Part shown: piece after piece, positions 6,844-14,857 of the stretch | How the letters are laid out: each line of letters opens with the position of its first letter | Position numbering within the stretch: the first letter of the stretch is position 1 | DNA from: an uncultured Brevundimonas sp. | Lineage (GTDB): Bacteria > Pseudomonadota > Alphaproteobacteria > Caulobacterales > Caulobacteraceae | Assembly: GCF_937870815.1 (NCBI RefSeq) | Contig: NZ_CALMZS010000093.1 | Coordinates: forward strand, 1-32,664 | Reading direction: 5' to 3' | DNA: 32,664 nt | Made by a program: the position numbers and the translations under genes | The notes under the pieces: model-generated | Seen by the model: only the letters and a program-made list of their open reading frames with translations | What the model was told of the DNA's origin: nothing | Databases searched by the model: none

Positions 6844-7725
6844 TCATTCCGCTTTCAGTACATCGCCGCGCATCGGCGGTTCGCCGTCGATGACGCTGGC
6901 GATGGACAGCCGGTCGCGCACGGTCTGGACCTGCACCCGGCCGATGCGGGCCATTTCGACGTCCAGCACCTCGCCGGTGCCGGGGTCGGTCAGGGTGCGG
7001 CCGGGCCGCCAGACCGCCAGGGTCAGGCCCGGCTGGACATTGCGGTCGGCCCCGGCGTTCAGATAGACGCCGTTGTCGGCGGCATCGACCACCAGGGCCG
7101 ACCATTCGACGCGGCGCATTCCCCCGGCGATCTGCTCCACGGCGCGGACGATGGCGTCCTGGCCCGCCTGGCCGATCGGGGTGGCGCGGAAGACCTCGCC
7201 GCCCAGATGCCCGCCGCCCCAGTTGTCGACCAGTCCCGCTTCCGAGGTGCGCGACGAGGCGCGACCCTCGGCGCTGGAGGTCGAGACGACCTGGCCGGTG
7301 GACGCATCCACCAGGCGCAGGGCGATCTCCAGCACGGCCGTCTGGGTGCGGGTGCCGGCCCGGCCGCCCAGCAGGCCGCCCAGCGGGCCGCCGCTGATGC
7401 TCATGCCGCCGCCGCCCGCCGCCGGCTCGAATTTGGTCACGGCGCCGCGCACGATGGCGCTGGCCTCCATGCCTCCGCCCCCCTCGACCACCAGGAAACG
7501 GCCGTCCTCGACCAGGGCCTGGGTCAGCATGGCGGTCATGCCCTCGGCCGTGACCGAGCCGCCGACCGCCTCGGTGGCCCGGAAGAGGTCGACCGCGAGG
7601 GTCTTCTTCAGCCCGTCGAAGGTCGCGCGAGTCTGGGGCCGGGCCAGGGCGGGCGCGGCGAGGCCCGCCACGGCGAGGGTCGCGCCGGCCAGCACCAGTC
7701 GGCGGTTCGGGGTCAGGACGGTCAT
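6844..7725 (-). CDS. CsgG/HfaB-like secretion protein with FlgT-C-like tail
   Basis: 293 residues. After an N-terminal RRLVLAGATLAVAGLAAPAL signal (Tat-like twin Arg) comes the CsgG domain: TAMLTQALVEDGRFLVVEGG, RGAVTKFEP, a Gly-rich loop, LEIALRLVDASTGQVVSTSS, AEGRASS and TPIGQAGQDAIVRAVEQIA. The last ~85 residues (DNGVYLNAGADRNVQPGLTL, RPGRTLTDPGTGEVLDV, RIGRVQVQTVRDRLS) resemble the FlgT C-terminal domain. CsgG forms the outer-membrane pore for curli, and HfaB serves holdfast anchoring in Caulobacter. Unusually, no lipobox cysteine is visible after the signal, though CsgG is a lipoprotein. Its ATG overlaps the stop of the upstream gene as ATGA. Confidence 0.75.
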   Translation of the reverse strand: MTVLTPNRRLVLAGATLAVAGLAAPALARPQTRATFDGLKKTLAVDLFRATEAVGGSVTAEGMTAMLTQALVEDGRFLVVEGGGGMEASAIVRGAVTKFEPAAGGGGMSISGGPLGGLLGGRAGTRTQTAVLEIALRLVDASTGQVVSTSSAEGRASSRTSEAGLVDNWGGGHLGGEVFRATPIGQAGQDAIVRAVEQIAGGMRRVEWSALVVDAADNGVYLNAGADRNVQPGLTLAVWRPGRTLTDPGTGEVLDVEMARIGRVQVQTVRDRLSIASVIDGEPPMRGDVLKAE

Positions 7726-8588
7726 GGCCAGTTCACCACCCGGATCGAGCCGATGACGAGGGTCGGCGCGCGGCTCCGGCCGCCCGGCGGAGGGATGGGC
7801 GGACCGGACCGGGTCAGCCTGCCGTCGCCGTCCACGTCCGCCGGCGGCGGGCGCGTATCGGACCCGAGGCGGTTCCGACGATCCCGATCCTCCTCCCGCT
7901 CGGGGAGTTCCCGACAGCAGTCCCGGGTCAGGGCGGCGACATGCCCGGCCTGGTCGTTCGGGTCGGTCACCGTGCCGTCCCCGTTGTTCCGCGGCGGCGT
8001 CCCGACGCCGGCGGCGTTGCGAAGGCCGCCGTCGGACTCCCGCCCGTCGGGCCCGTCGCCGCCCGACCCTGGAAGGGGTGTCCGAGGGCCGGAGGCGCCC
8101 CGGCGGGTGGTCGCCGGCTCGATCCCGGGGCGCTGACCTTCGGCGAGGCCGGCGAACGGGCGGAAGCACAGGTCCGCCGACCCGGCCTGCCGTCCGGCCC
8201 GGACGCGCGAGGCGGGGACGACCAGCCGCTGTTGGTGGATCTGGGGGGGATCGTTCATCTCCCGGACCCTCCGGTTCAGGGTCGCCACCCTGAGCTCGAC
8301 GAGGGTCCCGGCGCGCCGCCGGTCGCCGGCTCCGGGCCCCGAACTGGCCCGCGCGATCGCCAACCTCGCCGAACGGCCGTTCAGGCAGATCTCGTCGGCG
8401 CCCGAGGGGCCGGCCGGCAGGTGGAGGCGGAAATCGCCCCGGGCGTCGGTCCGGCCCCGGGCCACGATCCGTCCCTCGCGGACGGAGCTGACCATCACAT
8501 CGGCCAGGGTGTAGTCGGCGGCGGCGGGCGTCGCCTGCGCCAGCCCGGTCAGGGCGATCAGGACGATCCATCCCGGTCTCGATATCAT
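7722..8588 (-). CDS. Exported protein with carboxypeptidase-regulatory-like and EF-hand-like segments
   Basis: 288 residues, first gene of the operon. The signal peptide is ISRPGWIVLIALTGLAQATP. A short beta domain follows (LADVMVSSVREGRIVARGRT, DARGDFRLHLPAG), resembling a carboxypeptidase-regulatory or transthyretin-like fold, and it contains a Cys (EICLNG). The middle is Arg/Pro-rich. Near the end there are two acidic loops, NNGDGTVTDPND and DVDGDGRLT, which match EF-hand/dockerin-type calcium sites, separated by CCRELPEREEDRDRR. Start 8588 has GGAG about 8 bases upstream. The ~120 bases before it carry the LuxR-type palindrome. The family is unknown to me; calcium binding is inferred from the loops. 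Confidence 0.65.
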   Translation of the reverse strand: MISRPGWIVLIALTGLAQATPAAADYTLADVMVSSVREGRIVARGRTDARGDFRLHLPAGPSGADEICLNGRSARLAIARASSGPGAGDRRRAGTLVELRVATLNRRVREMNDPPQIHQQRLVVPASRVRAGRQAGSADLCFRPFAGLAEGQRPGIEPATTRRGASGPRTPLPGSGGDGPDGRESDGGLRNAAGVGTPPRNNGDGTVTDPNDQAGHVAALTRDCCRELPEREEDRDRRNRLGSDTRPPPADVDGDGRLTRSGPPIPPPGGRSRAPTLVIGSIRVVNWP

Positions 8589-8668
8589 GGAACCAGCTCC
8601 AGGCCCCGCTCGGGTCTCGAGCGGTTCCTCATTGTTCATGGCGGGATTTTCGTGTCGATACGGCTCGG

Positions 8669-8686
8669 CTAGTCCGTTCGGACCAG
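8669..8686. promoter_or_regulatory. 18-bp palindrome, candidate operator for the LuxR-type regulator (copy 1)
   Basis: CTAGTCCGTTCGGACCAG, symmetrical apart from one pair. It lies 80-98 bases upstream of the operon start at 8588 and 22 bases past the luxR stop. A near-identical copy lies at 9864-9881. Confidence 0.65.
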
Positions 8687-8707
8687 TCGGCGCCGGTTCA
8701 GCCTCGC

Positions 8708-9826
8708 TCAGAGCAGGCGGCCGAACATCTGGATCATCTCGGCCTGACTGGCCGTGCCGCTCTTCCTGAAGATGCTCTGCAGGTGGTTGCGGGCGGTGTT
8801 CAGGGCCATGCCGGCCTGCCCCGCCGCCTGGGCCAGGCCGGGGCCGCGGATCAGGGCGATGACCAGATCGGCCTCGCGCTCACTGAGGCCGAACACGGCG
8901 GCCATGGCCTCGCGCGACGGCAGGGGCGTCGCCGCCAGGTCCTGGATATGGATGACGCAGGCGATGCTGTGGCGGGTCAGGAAGACCTCGGCCCGGGGCG
9001 CCGGCAGGATGGTCAGCACATAGGGATTGCGGCCCGAGCGGCGGTTGACCGGCATCTGGCCCCCGCGTCGGTCGGCGAACGGCAGGGCCGGGCCGATCGC
9101 GCCCCGGACCAGCCGCCCCAGCCGCAGGGTCTCGGGCCCGCGGTCGGCGACGAACCCCTGCGGTCCATGGGCCAGGCCGTCGCCGGCCGCCAGCATGGTC
9201 CGCGCGGCGTCATTGGCGAAGGTGACGGCGCCGGTCCGGTCCAGCAGGATGATCCCGTCCGCCTTGCGCGCCAGGGCCTCCAGCAGGATGAATTGGGTCG
9301 CCGCCTTCTGTTCGATCACCTGACCCAGGGCCACGGCCTGTTCGATATGCGGAGCCAGCCGGCGGAAGGCGGCGATGGACTCCTGAGAGGCATGGCCCTG
9401 GGCGGCCGTGCGCATCACGGCCACGGTTCCGGTCGATCCGTCGGGCAGCGTCGTCATCGCGCCCAGTTGGAACCGGGTGCCCAGGATTTCGTCCGCCTCG
9501 CGACATGTGGCGTTTCGGGACATCTCGGCGACGTCATACAGGGCATGGTCGAAATAGATCTGCCCCTTGGGCACGCTGTAGAACAGCGGCATGCGCGGAT
9601 CCTTGCCCAGAATGTCGCTGGCGTAGAAGGCGGCGGCGAACTCGGCCGAGAAGCCGTGGTTCTCGACGGCGATCGTCCGGTCGGCCTCGTCGCGAATGTT
9701 GAGCACGGCCGTGTGACCGCCGAACGCCACGGCGAGCCGTTCCAGCGTCGCCGTCCACGGCGTGTCGCCCATGGCCGAGGCGCCCAGGCACGCGACCAGA
9801 TCGTCGTGCTCCGCAGTCCCGAGCAT
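8708..9826 (-). CDS. LuxR-family transcriptional regulator
   Basis: 372 residues. The C-terminal ~65 residues are a LuxR/GerE helix-turn-helix: VFGLSEREADLVIALIRGPG, LAQAAGQAGMALNTARNHLQ, SIFRKSGTASQAEMIQMF. The N-terminal part is a GAF/PAS-like sensory region (for example GIILLDRTGAVTFANDAART near residue 190, a PAS signature); the ligand is unknown. The start at 9826 (MLGTAEHDD) is preferred; a GTG at 9844 is in frame, with a run of seven G between them. It sits between the exported-protein operon and the divergent TonB receptor, with the same palindrome in front of both transcription units. That points to local control and autoregulation. Confidence 0.85.
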   Translation of the reverse strand: MLGTAEHDDLVACLGASAMGDTPWTATLERLAVAFGGHTAVLNIRDEADRTIAVENHGFSAEFAAAFYASDILGKDPRMPLFYSVPKGQIYFDHALYDVAEMSRNATCREADEILGTRFQLGAMTTLPDGSTGTVAVMRTAAQGHASQESIAAFRRLAPHIEQAVALGQVIEQKAATQFILLEALARKADGIILLDRTGAVTFANDAARTMLAAGDGLAHGPQGFVADRGPETLRLGRLVRGAIGPALPFADRRGGQMPVNRRSGRNPYVLTILPAPRAEVFLTRHSIACVIHIQDLAATPLPSREAMAAVFGLSEREADLVIALIRGPGLAQAAGQAGMALNTARNHLQSIFRKSGTASQAEMIQMFGRLL

Positions 9827-9863
9827 GATGCGCCCCCCCGTCACGAACGCCGTTCAATCGACA

Positions 9864-9881
9864 CTAGTCCGAACGGACCCC
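9864..9881. promoter_or_regulatory. Palindromic candidate operator (copy 2) in the luxR/TonB-receptor gap
   Basis: CTAGTCCGAACGGACCCC. It shares CTAGTCCG-NN-CGGACC with copy 1; only the two central bases and the last two differ (TT to AA, AG to CC). It lies 38-55 bases upstream of the luxR start and about 106 upstream of the receptor ATG, so one site could act on both promoters. Confidence 0.65.
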
Positions 9882-9933
9882 CCATGCTAGCAGACCCCGA
9901 CGAAGCTTGACGGTGCGACGATCGGGGAGGCCA

Positions 9934-9993
9934 ATGCGGATGACACGACGGTCGCGGGCGCCGCGCCGGGATCGGCGGGGGGCCGCATGCTGA
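9934..9993 (+). other. Short upstream frame overlapping the receptor start, one base out of frame
   Basis: ATG 9934 (also ATG 9940, same frame) follows a strong GGGGAGG site at 9924-9930 and gives MRMTRRSRAPRRDRRGAAC, then TGA. The TGA overlaps the receptor ATG at 9987. The frame crosses a run of six G (9977-9982). With seven G it would join the receptor frame and supply the basic start of a signal peptide. Read either as a leader peptide coupled to the receptor or as the true N-terminus split by a G-tract length difference. Confidence 0.5.
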
Positions 9994-12233
9994 CCGGTGC
10001 CCTCGTCCTGGTCGCCGCCCTGTCGGCGCAGGATCCGGACACCCCGCCGGCCCGGATCGACGACGTCGTCGTCACGGCGCGCTGGCGCGACGAGCGCCTT
10101 CAGGACGCGCCCGTCTCCGCCACCGTCCTGACCGGGGCGGACCTCCGGTCACGCAACCTGGCCGACCTGTCCCAGATCGACGCCTTCGTGCCCAATCTGG
10201 TGTTCGATCCCGGGACCGGCGACACCGGCGGCAGCACCAACGCCCAGATCTTCATCCGGGGCGTCGGCCAGGCCGATTTCCTGTCCACCGCCGAGCCCGG
10301 CGTCGGAATCTATGTCGACGGCGTCTATGTGGCGCGCGCCATCGGCTCGATGATGGGGCTGGTCGACGTCGAACAGGTCGAGGTGCTCCGGGGCCCGCAG
10401 GGCACGGCCTTCGGCAAGAACAGCGTCGGCGGCGCCATCAGCCTGACCACCCGCCGCCCCGCCGGGACCTTCGGCGGGCGCGCGGCCGTGACGCTGGGCA
10501 GTCTGGATCGGCGCAACCTCTCGCTGGTCGTGGACGTGCCGCTGGTGGACGACCGGCTGCTGGGCAAGGTCGTCGCCTATTCCGATCGTCGCGACGGCTT
10601 CGTGACCCGGCCGGACGGAGGAACCCTGGGCGCGATCGACGCCTCCGGCCTCGGGGTTCAGCTGGAGTGGCGTCCCGATCCGGGGTTCACCCTGCGGCTG
10701 GCGGCGGACTATGCGCGGCGACGCGACACCGTCGCCCCGGCCGGTCTCGTGGCCGTCGATCCGGCCGCCCCCCTGCTGGCGCTGTGGAACGCCCTGGTCG
10801 GGGCGCCCCGGGGCGTGGCCTATGACGCCCGCTTCGTTCCGACCGACCCCGACGTCACCCTCGGCACGGGGGGCAACGCCAGCGACCTGGACCAGGGCGG
10901 ACTGGCGGCGACGGCGGAATGGCGCGGTTCTGCGGGGACGCTGCGGTCGATCACCGCCTATCGCCGCCACGACGCGGCGTTCGACTCGGACCCCGACCAT
11001 TCGCCCCTGGTCTATTTCGAACAGGGCGTGACCGACCGGATGGATCAGTTCAGCCAGGAGGTCCAGTGGATCGGGTCGGCCCTGGACGGTCGCGTCGCCT
11101 ATGTGGTCGGGGGCCTCTATTTCTCGGAACAGGGCGACGACACCTATCGCATACGGATCGCCCCGGGCCTGTTCGAGGCGCTGGAGGCGTTTCCGGCCGG
11201 GCTGATCCCCGGCCTGGGCGGCGCGGGCAATCCGGTCCATGTCGCTCTCGATCTCGACGGCCGGGTCGTCGGCGCCGTCGACAGCCGCAGCCATGCGGTC
11301 TTCGCCCATGCGGACGTCCGGCTGACCGAGCGCCTGTCCCTGTCCGCCGGCCTGCGCCAGACCTGGGATCGCAAGGCCTATCGCGCCCGGTTCGACCGGC
11401 TCGCGTCGGGAGTCACCGCCTATGACGTCGCCTCCAGCCGGGACTGGCAGGCGCTGACGCCGGGCGTGGTGGCGCGCTACCGCTGGAGTCCGCGGGTGAT
11501 GGCCTATCTGTCGGTGGCGCGCGGCTACAAGTCGGGCGGATTCAACGGCCGCTCCCAGACGGCCTTCGAAGCCCGGACGCCGTTCGATCCCGAATACGTC
11601 CTGTCCTATGAGGCCGGCGTCAAGTTCGGCGCCTTCGACGATCGGCTGGCCGTCAATCTCGCCCTGTTCCGCGGGGATTACACCGATCTGCAGCTGTTCC
11701 GGCTGAGCGCGGCCGGCGGCGCCCCGGTGGTGATCATCGACAACGCCGGGGCGGCCCGCATCGACGGCTTCGAACTGGAGGTGACGGCCCGGCCCGTACC
11801 CGACCTGCGGCTGGACCTGGGCGTGGGCCGTCTCGACGGTCGCTACGAGCGGCTGGATCCGACAGTGGCCGGCCTCACCCTGGCCGACGACCTGCCCAAG
11901 ACGCCGGAATGGTCCGTCAACCTGGGGATCGAGCAGGGTCTGGACGTCGCCCTCGGCCGGCTGACGGCGCGCGCGGACTATGCCTATCGCTCCCGCGTCC
12001 GGAACACGCCCGACAATGCCCCGTTGGTGGCCCAGCCGGGCCATGGCCTGGTCAATGCGGGGCTGACGTTCCAGCCCGGGCGCGGGGACTGGTCGGTCAC
12101 CGTTTTCGGGACCAACCTGGCCGACCAGCGCTACATCACCAACGGACTGGACGGGCGGGCCAGCATCGGCCTCGCCGATGTCACTTTCGGGCGGCCGCGG
12201 GAATGGGGCGTACGGTTGGACCACGTCTTCTAG
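9987..12233 (+). CDS. TonB-dependent outer-membrane receptor
   Basis: 748 residues. A TonB-box-like DDVVVTAR follows the export signal. The plug domain has VLTGADLRSRNLADLSQIDA, FIRGVGQADF, GVGIYVDGVYVARAIG and VEQVEVLRGPQGTAFGKNSV, then GGAISLTTRRP. The remainder is a 22-strand-type barrel with SYEAGVKFGAFDDRLAVNLA and a C-terminus ending in aromatic F (RLDHVF), as outer-membrane barrels do. Receptors of this subgroup are common in Caulobacterales and import carbohydrates, siderophores or other large nutrients; the substrate cannot be read from the sequence. The annotated N-terminus (MLTGALVLVAALSAQ) lacks a basic region, which the upstream frame at 9934 would supply. Divergent from the LuxR gene and sharing a palindrome with it. 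Confidence 0.9.
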   Translation: MLTGALVLVAALSAQDPDTPPARIDDVVVTARWRDERLQDAPVSATVLTGADLRSRNLADLSQIDAFVPNLVFDPGTGDTGGSTNAQIFIRGVGQADFLSTAEPGVGIYVDGVYVARAIGSMMGLVDVEQVEVLRGPQGTAFGKNSVGGAISLTTRRPAGTFGGRAAVTLGSLDRRNLSLVVDVPLVDDRLLGKVVAYSDRRDGFVTRPDGGTLGAIDASGLGVQLEWRPDPGFTLRLAADYARRRDTVAPAGLVAVDPAAPLLALWNALVGAPRGVAYDARFVPTDPDVTLGTGGNASDLDQGGLAATAEWRGSAGTLRSITAYRRHDAAFDSDPDHSPLVYFEQGVTDRMDQFSQEVQWIGSALDGRVAYVVGGLYFSEQGDDTYRIRIAPGLFEALEAFPAGLIPGLGGAGNPVHVALDLDGRVVGAVDSRSHAVFAHADVRLTERLSLSAGLRQTWDRKAYRARFDRLASGVTAYDVASSRDWQALTPGVVARYRWSPRVMAYLSVARGYKSGGFNGRSQTAFEARTPFDPEYVLSYEAGVKFGAFDDRLAVNLALFRGDYTDLQLFRLSAAGGAPVVIIDNAGAARIDGFELEVTARPVPDLRLDLGVGRLDGRYERLDPTVAGLTLADDLPKTPEWSVNLGIEQGLDVALGRLTARADYAYRSRVRNTPDNAPLVAQPGHGLVNAGLTFQPGRGDWSVTVFGTNLADQRYITNGLDGRASIGLADVTFGRPREWGVRLDHVF

Positions 12234-12240
12234 CGCGCTG

Positions 12241-12581
12241 ACTATTCGCTGAACTTCGCCGGGCAGGGGAAAAAGTCCTTCTATCCGGCGCGGGAAAATG
12301 CACGGCGCATCAGGACTCGCACGCCGGACAAGGATCGGCACGACTGATCAACTTTGAGCAAACACCATCGCGGATCGTCGTACATTGGCGTATAAGATCA
12401 AACAGGAGGCATAGATAGAATCACAAAAAAGAGAAAATCTGATTAAAATGGTAAAATGGCAAGATAAAAGAGGCTGATCTGTTGGTCGGTTTGCTGTATG
12501 TTCCCAGTCAGTTGCTGGGGTGACTGGTGTGGGTTGCGAGTTGTCGTGACTTAGCCTTCCGGCCTCGGCATTTCGACATGA
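12241..12581. other. Intergenic stretch with an AT-rich island
   Basis: No gene recognised. From about 12360 to 12490 the base composition falls sharply: runs such as CACAAAAAAGAGAAAATC and GATTAAAATGGTAAAATG, in a window that is otherwise about 70% GC. It precedes the relaxase remnant, so it may hold its promoter or an oriT-like region, and is likely foreign DNA. Confidence 0.4.
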
Positions 12582-12594
12582 TTGGGAGCGAGTG

Positions 12595-13835
12595 ATGTCG
12601 GTTCGAAGCGGTATCGAAGCCCGTTTGGCGGGGATGGATCAGCCCGGAGAGCCGTTCCCAGTCGATCTGCCTGCCTTCGTCAAACCCGATCGGATCAATG
12701 TCCGACGGCGATGTTCCAGCGCCTCGCGGCCTCGCGCCTGTTCGCGAGGGGCGACCGGGCCGGGGTGCTGAAGGCGGCCCACAAGCGATCGGGACGAACC
12801 TTTCGGGTCGACGTCCGTCAGAAGGTCATCGTCAAGGCCCTGGTGTCGCGCCACTCCGGTGTCGGCGCCGCCAAGGGAGCGGTGCTCGGCCAGCATCTTT
12901 CCTATCTCGGCCGTGGCGGCGCGGGACAGGACGGCGCGCGGCCCGACCTGTTCGATCGGTCCGATGACGCGATCGACGCCAGGGCGGGCGCCAGGGCCTG
13001 GGCCGAGGACCGGCATCATTTCCGCTTCATCGTCTCGCCCGAGCACGGCGACCGGATCGCCGATCTGCGCGGCTATACGCGCGAGGTCATGGAGCGAGTC
13101 TCCAAGGACCTGGGCGAGCCCAACCTGCAGTGGGTCGGCGTCTGTCATTTCGACACCGATCAACCGCACGCCCATGTCGTGGTGCGCGGTCGCCGGGCCA
13201 GCGGCAAGGACCTGGTCATCCCGCGCGACTACATCGGCTACGGCTTTCGCGCGCGGGCCCAGGAGGTGGCCCATGAGCGGCTGGGCGATCTTGCCCGCAC
13301 CGACGCCGAACGCCGCGTCTGGCGCGACACCGAGGCGGAGCGGTTCATCGGGCTGGATCGCCGGCTGGTCGCGGCGGCAGGCGCTGATGGACTCGTTTCT
13401 GACCCCGGCGGACAGGCCAATGCATGGGCTGCGCTCAGCCGCGGCCGGCTGCTTCATCTGGAGCGTCTGGGCCTGGCCGAACGGGTCGGCGCGGCCTATC
13501 GGCTCGATCGGCAGCTTGAGGTCAAGTTGCGGTCACTACAGATTCGACGGGACGTCATCCGAACGCTGAATCAGCGCCGTCTGGACGGTGCCAGGGCGGT
13601 GCGCGAGCTGGGCGCGGAGACGGTCCGGGGACGGGTGGTGGCGGGTGGTCGCCATGACGAGGTCGGGGCCTCGCCCTTCTTGGTCGTCAAGGATCAGGCT
13701 CAGGTGGAACACTATGCCCGACTGGCGCCGGGCAGGGTCGCGCCGGACGTGGGCGCGACGGTCGAACTCAAGGGCTCGGATGCGGGACTGGCGATGGTGC
13801 GCTCCATCGGCCGATCAGCTGGTCTTGAGCGGTGA
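12595..13835 (+). pseudogene. DUF3363-type relaxase/mobilisation protein, decayed
   Basis: The main open frame encodes a VirD2-like relaxase of the DUF3363 type: QKVIVKALVSRHSG, GQHLSYLGRGG, DRHHFRFIVSPEHGDRIADL, then CHFDTDQPHAHVVVRGR (the HxDxxxPHxH-type metal site, here with F-D-T-D before PHAH) and DLVIPRDYIGYGFRARAQE. The well-placed start (ATG 12595 after GGGAG) is in a different frame (MSVRSGIEARLAGMDQPGEP...INVRR) and runs to a stop. A one-base shift near 12700 would join it to the relaxase frame. The protein ends after a beta-like segment (GRVVAGGRHDEVGASPFLVV), where family members usually continue for a further few hundred residues. It is probably non-functional. Such relaxases nick oriT during conjugative transfer. 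Confidence 0.6.
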
Positions 13836-14109
13836 CAGTCAGGTCGAGCTGAACACGAAACGCGACCCATCGCTCAATGGGAAAAGCGTTTCATCGCACA
13901 ACACCTAACTCGCTGTCCGACGCGTTCTCGAAGTGACCAATCCCGGCAAGATCGCCAAGCAACCGAAACGCCTTGAACCGTCGTGGAGAGCCCCGAGTAG
14001 CCCGAGTCACCACAGCATTTTGTGCCCCCGGTGTGCCCCACAGGAACAACGCTATCTTTCTTGACGCAGCGCGGCGGACTGCAAGTCATTGGTTATATTA
14101 AAGAAACAA
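13836..14109. other. Gap between relaxase remnant and tRNA-Lys
   Basis: No gene recognised. It shows mixed composition with lower GC near the tRNA (GGTTATATTAAAGAAACAAT). Because it abuts the 3' end of tRNA-Lys, where tRNA-targeting elements integrate, it may be the end of the element that carried the relaxase. No second copy of the tRNA-Lys 3' end was seen in the window. Confidence 0.35.
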
Positions 14110-14185
<76 letters not shown>

Positions 14186-14442
14186 GGAGCCATGCGTCGG
14201 GCGGCGGCCGGACGGGCGGTCCCCGCGAGGGGGCGGACATAGAGACTGTCGGGGCGCGGCGCAAGTTCTTCAGGGCGCATTCCGGTTCGCCGCGGAAGCC
14301 CCTAGGATCGAGACCGTCAGCGGCCGCGCGGCAGGCGGCGGGGGGAGGCGTCCATGGCGGCTTTGTGGAACCGACGGCCCCGGATCGGGGCCATGCGGGC
14401 GCCGGGTCGGACCCGGCCCGCCTGTATCCGCGAGTCGGCCTG

Positions 14443-14796
14443 ATGGCCCGGCGGGACCTGTCGGGCGCGGTCGACTTCGCCGTGCTGGAGCGGACCACCG
14501 GCGGCGACGACGCCGTCGGCGAGGAGGTGCTGGGCCTGTTCGCCCAGCAGGCGGCCCTGTGGTCGCCGATGCTGGACGTGCGCGAGGACGGCTGGCGGGA
14601 CGCGGTGCACACCCTTCGCGGAGCCGCCGCGGGGATCGGGGCGGGGGCCCTGGCCGAAGCCTGCGCGGCGGCCGAGACGGCGGACAAGGCCGGGGCGCCG
14701 CCGCTGCTGGACCGGGTCCGGGACGCGCTGGACGCGGCCCTGGTCGATGTGGCGGCCTACCGGCACGAACTGATGCTGCGGTCGCTGAGGCGGTAG
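14443..14796 (+). CDS. Histidine-phosphotransfer (Hpt) domain protein
   Basis: 117 residues forming a single Hpt four-helix domain. The phosphorylated histidine lies in AVHTLRGAAAGIGAGALAEA (consensus HxLKG). FAQQAALWSPMLDV precedes it and helices rich in Ala follow. Such proteins pass phosphate between hybrid kinases and response regulators. ATG 14443 is chosen for its fit to the domain edge; an upstream GTG at 14365 is in frame but adds low-quality sequence. It stands alone, but the window also encodes a hybrid kinase with its own Hpt and two lone receivers, so it could belong to a shared phosphorelay (inference). Confidence 0.8.
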   Translation: MARRDLSGAVDFAVLERTTGGDDAVGEEVLGLFAQQAALWSPMLDVREDGWRDAVHTLRGAAAGIGAGALAEACAAAETADKAGAPPLLDRVRDALDAALVDVAAYRHELMLRSLRR

Positions 14797-14804
14797 CCGG
14801 CCCA

Positions 14805-14853
14805 GCCCCCTCCACCATCCGTCGGATGGTCCCCCTCCCCCGATGGGGGAGGA
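14805..14853. repeat. Double-hairpin intergenic palindrome (REP-like), possible bidirectional terminator
   Basis: ACCATCC-GTC-GGATGGT is followed directly by CTCCCCC-GAT-GGGGGAG. It lies between the converging hpt and chorismate mutase genes. Related C/G-rich palindromes are at 18458-18625, as expected for a repeat family dispersed through the genome. Confidence 0.6.
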
Positions 14854-14857
14854 GACG

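Noticed and set aside
10149..12341. 730-residue open frame on the minus strand
   Set aside because: It is antisense to the TonB receptor, with no recognisable domain and composition typical of a mirror frame.
14365..14442. Longer start for the Hpt protein (GTG 14365)
   Set aside because: The added 26 residues are unconserved-looking and Gly/Pro/Arg-rich; the Hpt fold fits a start at 14443.
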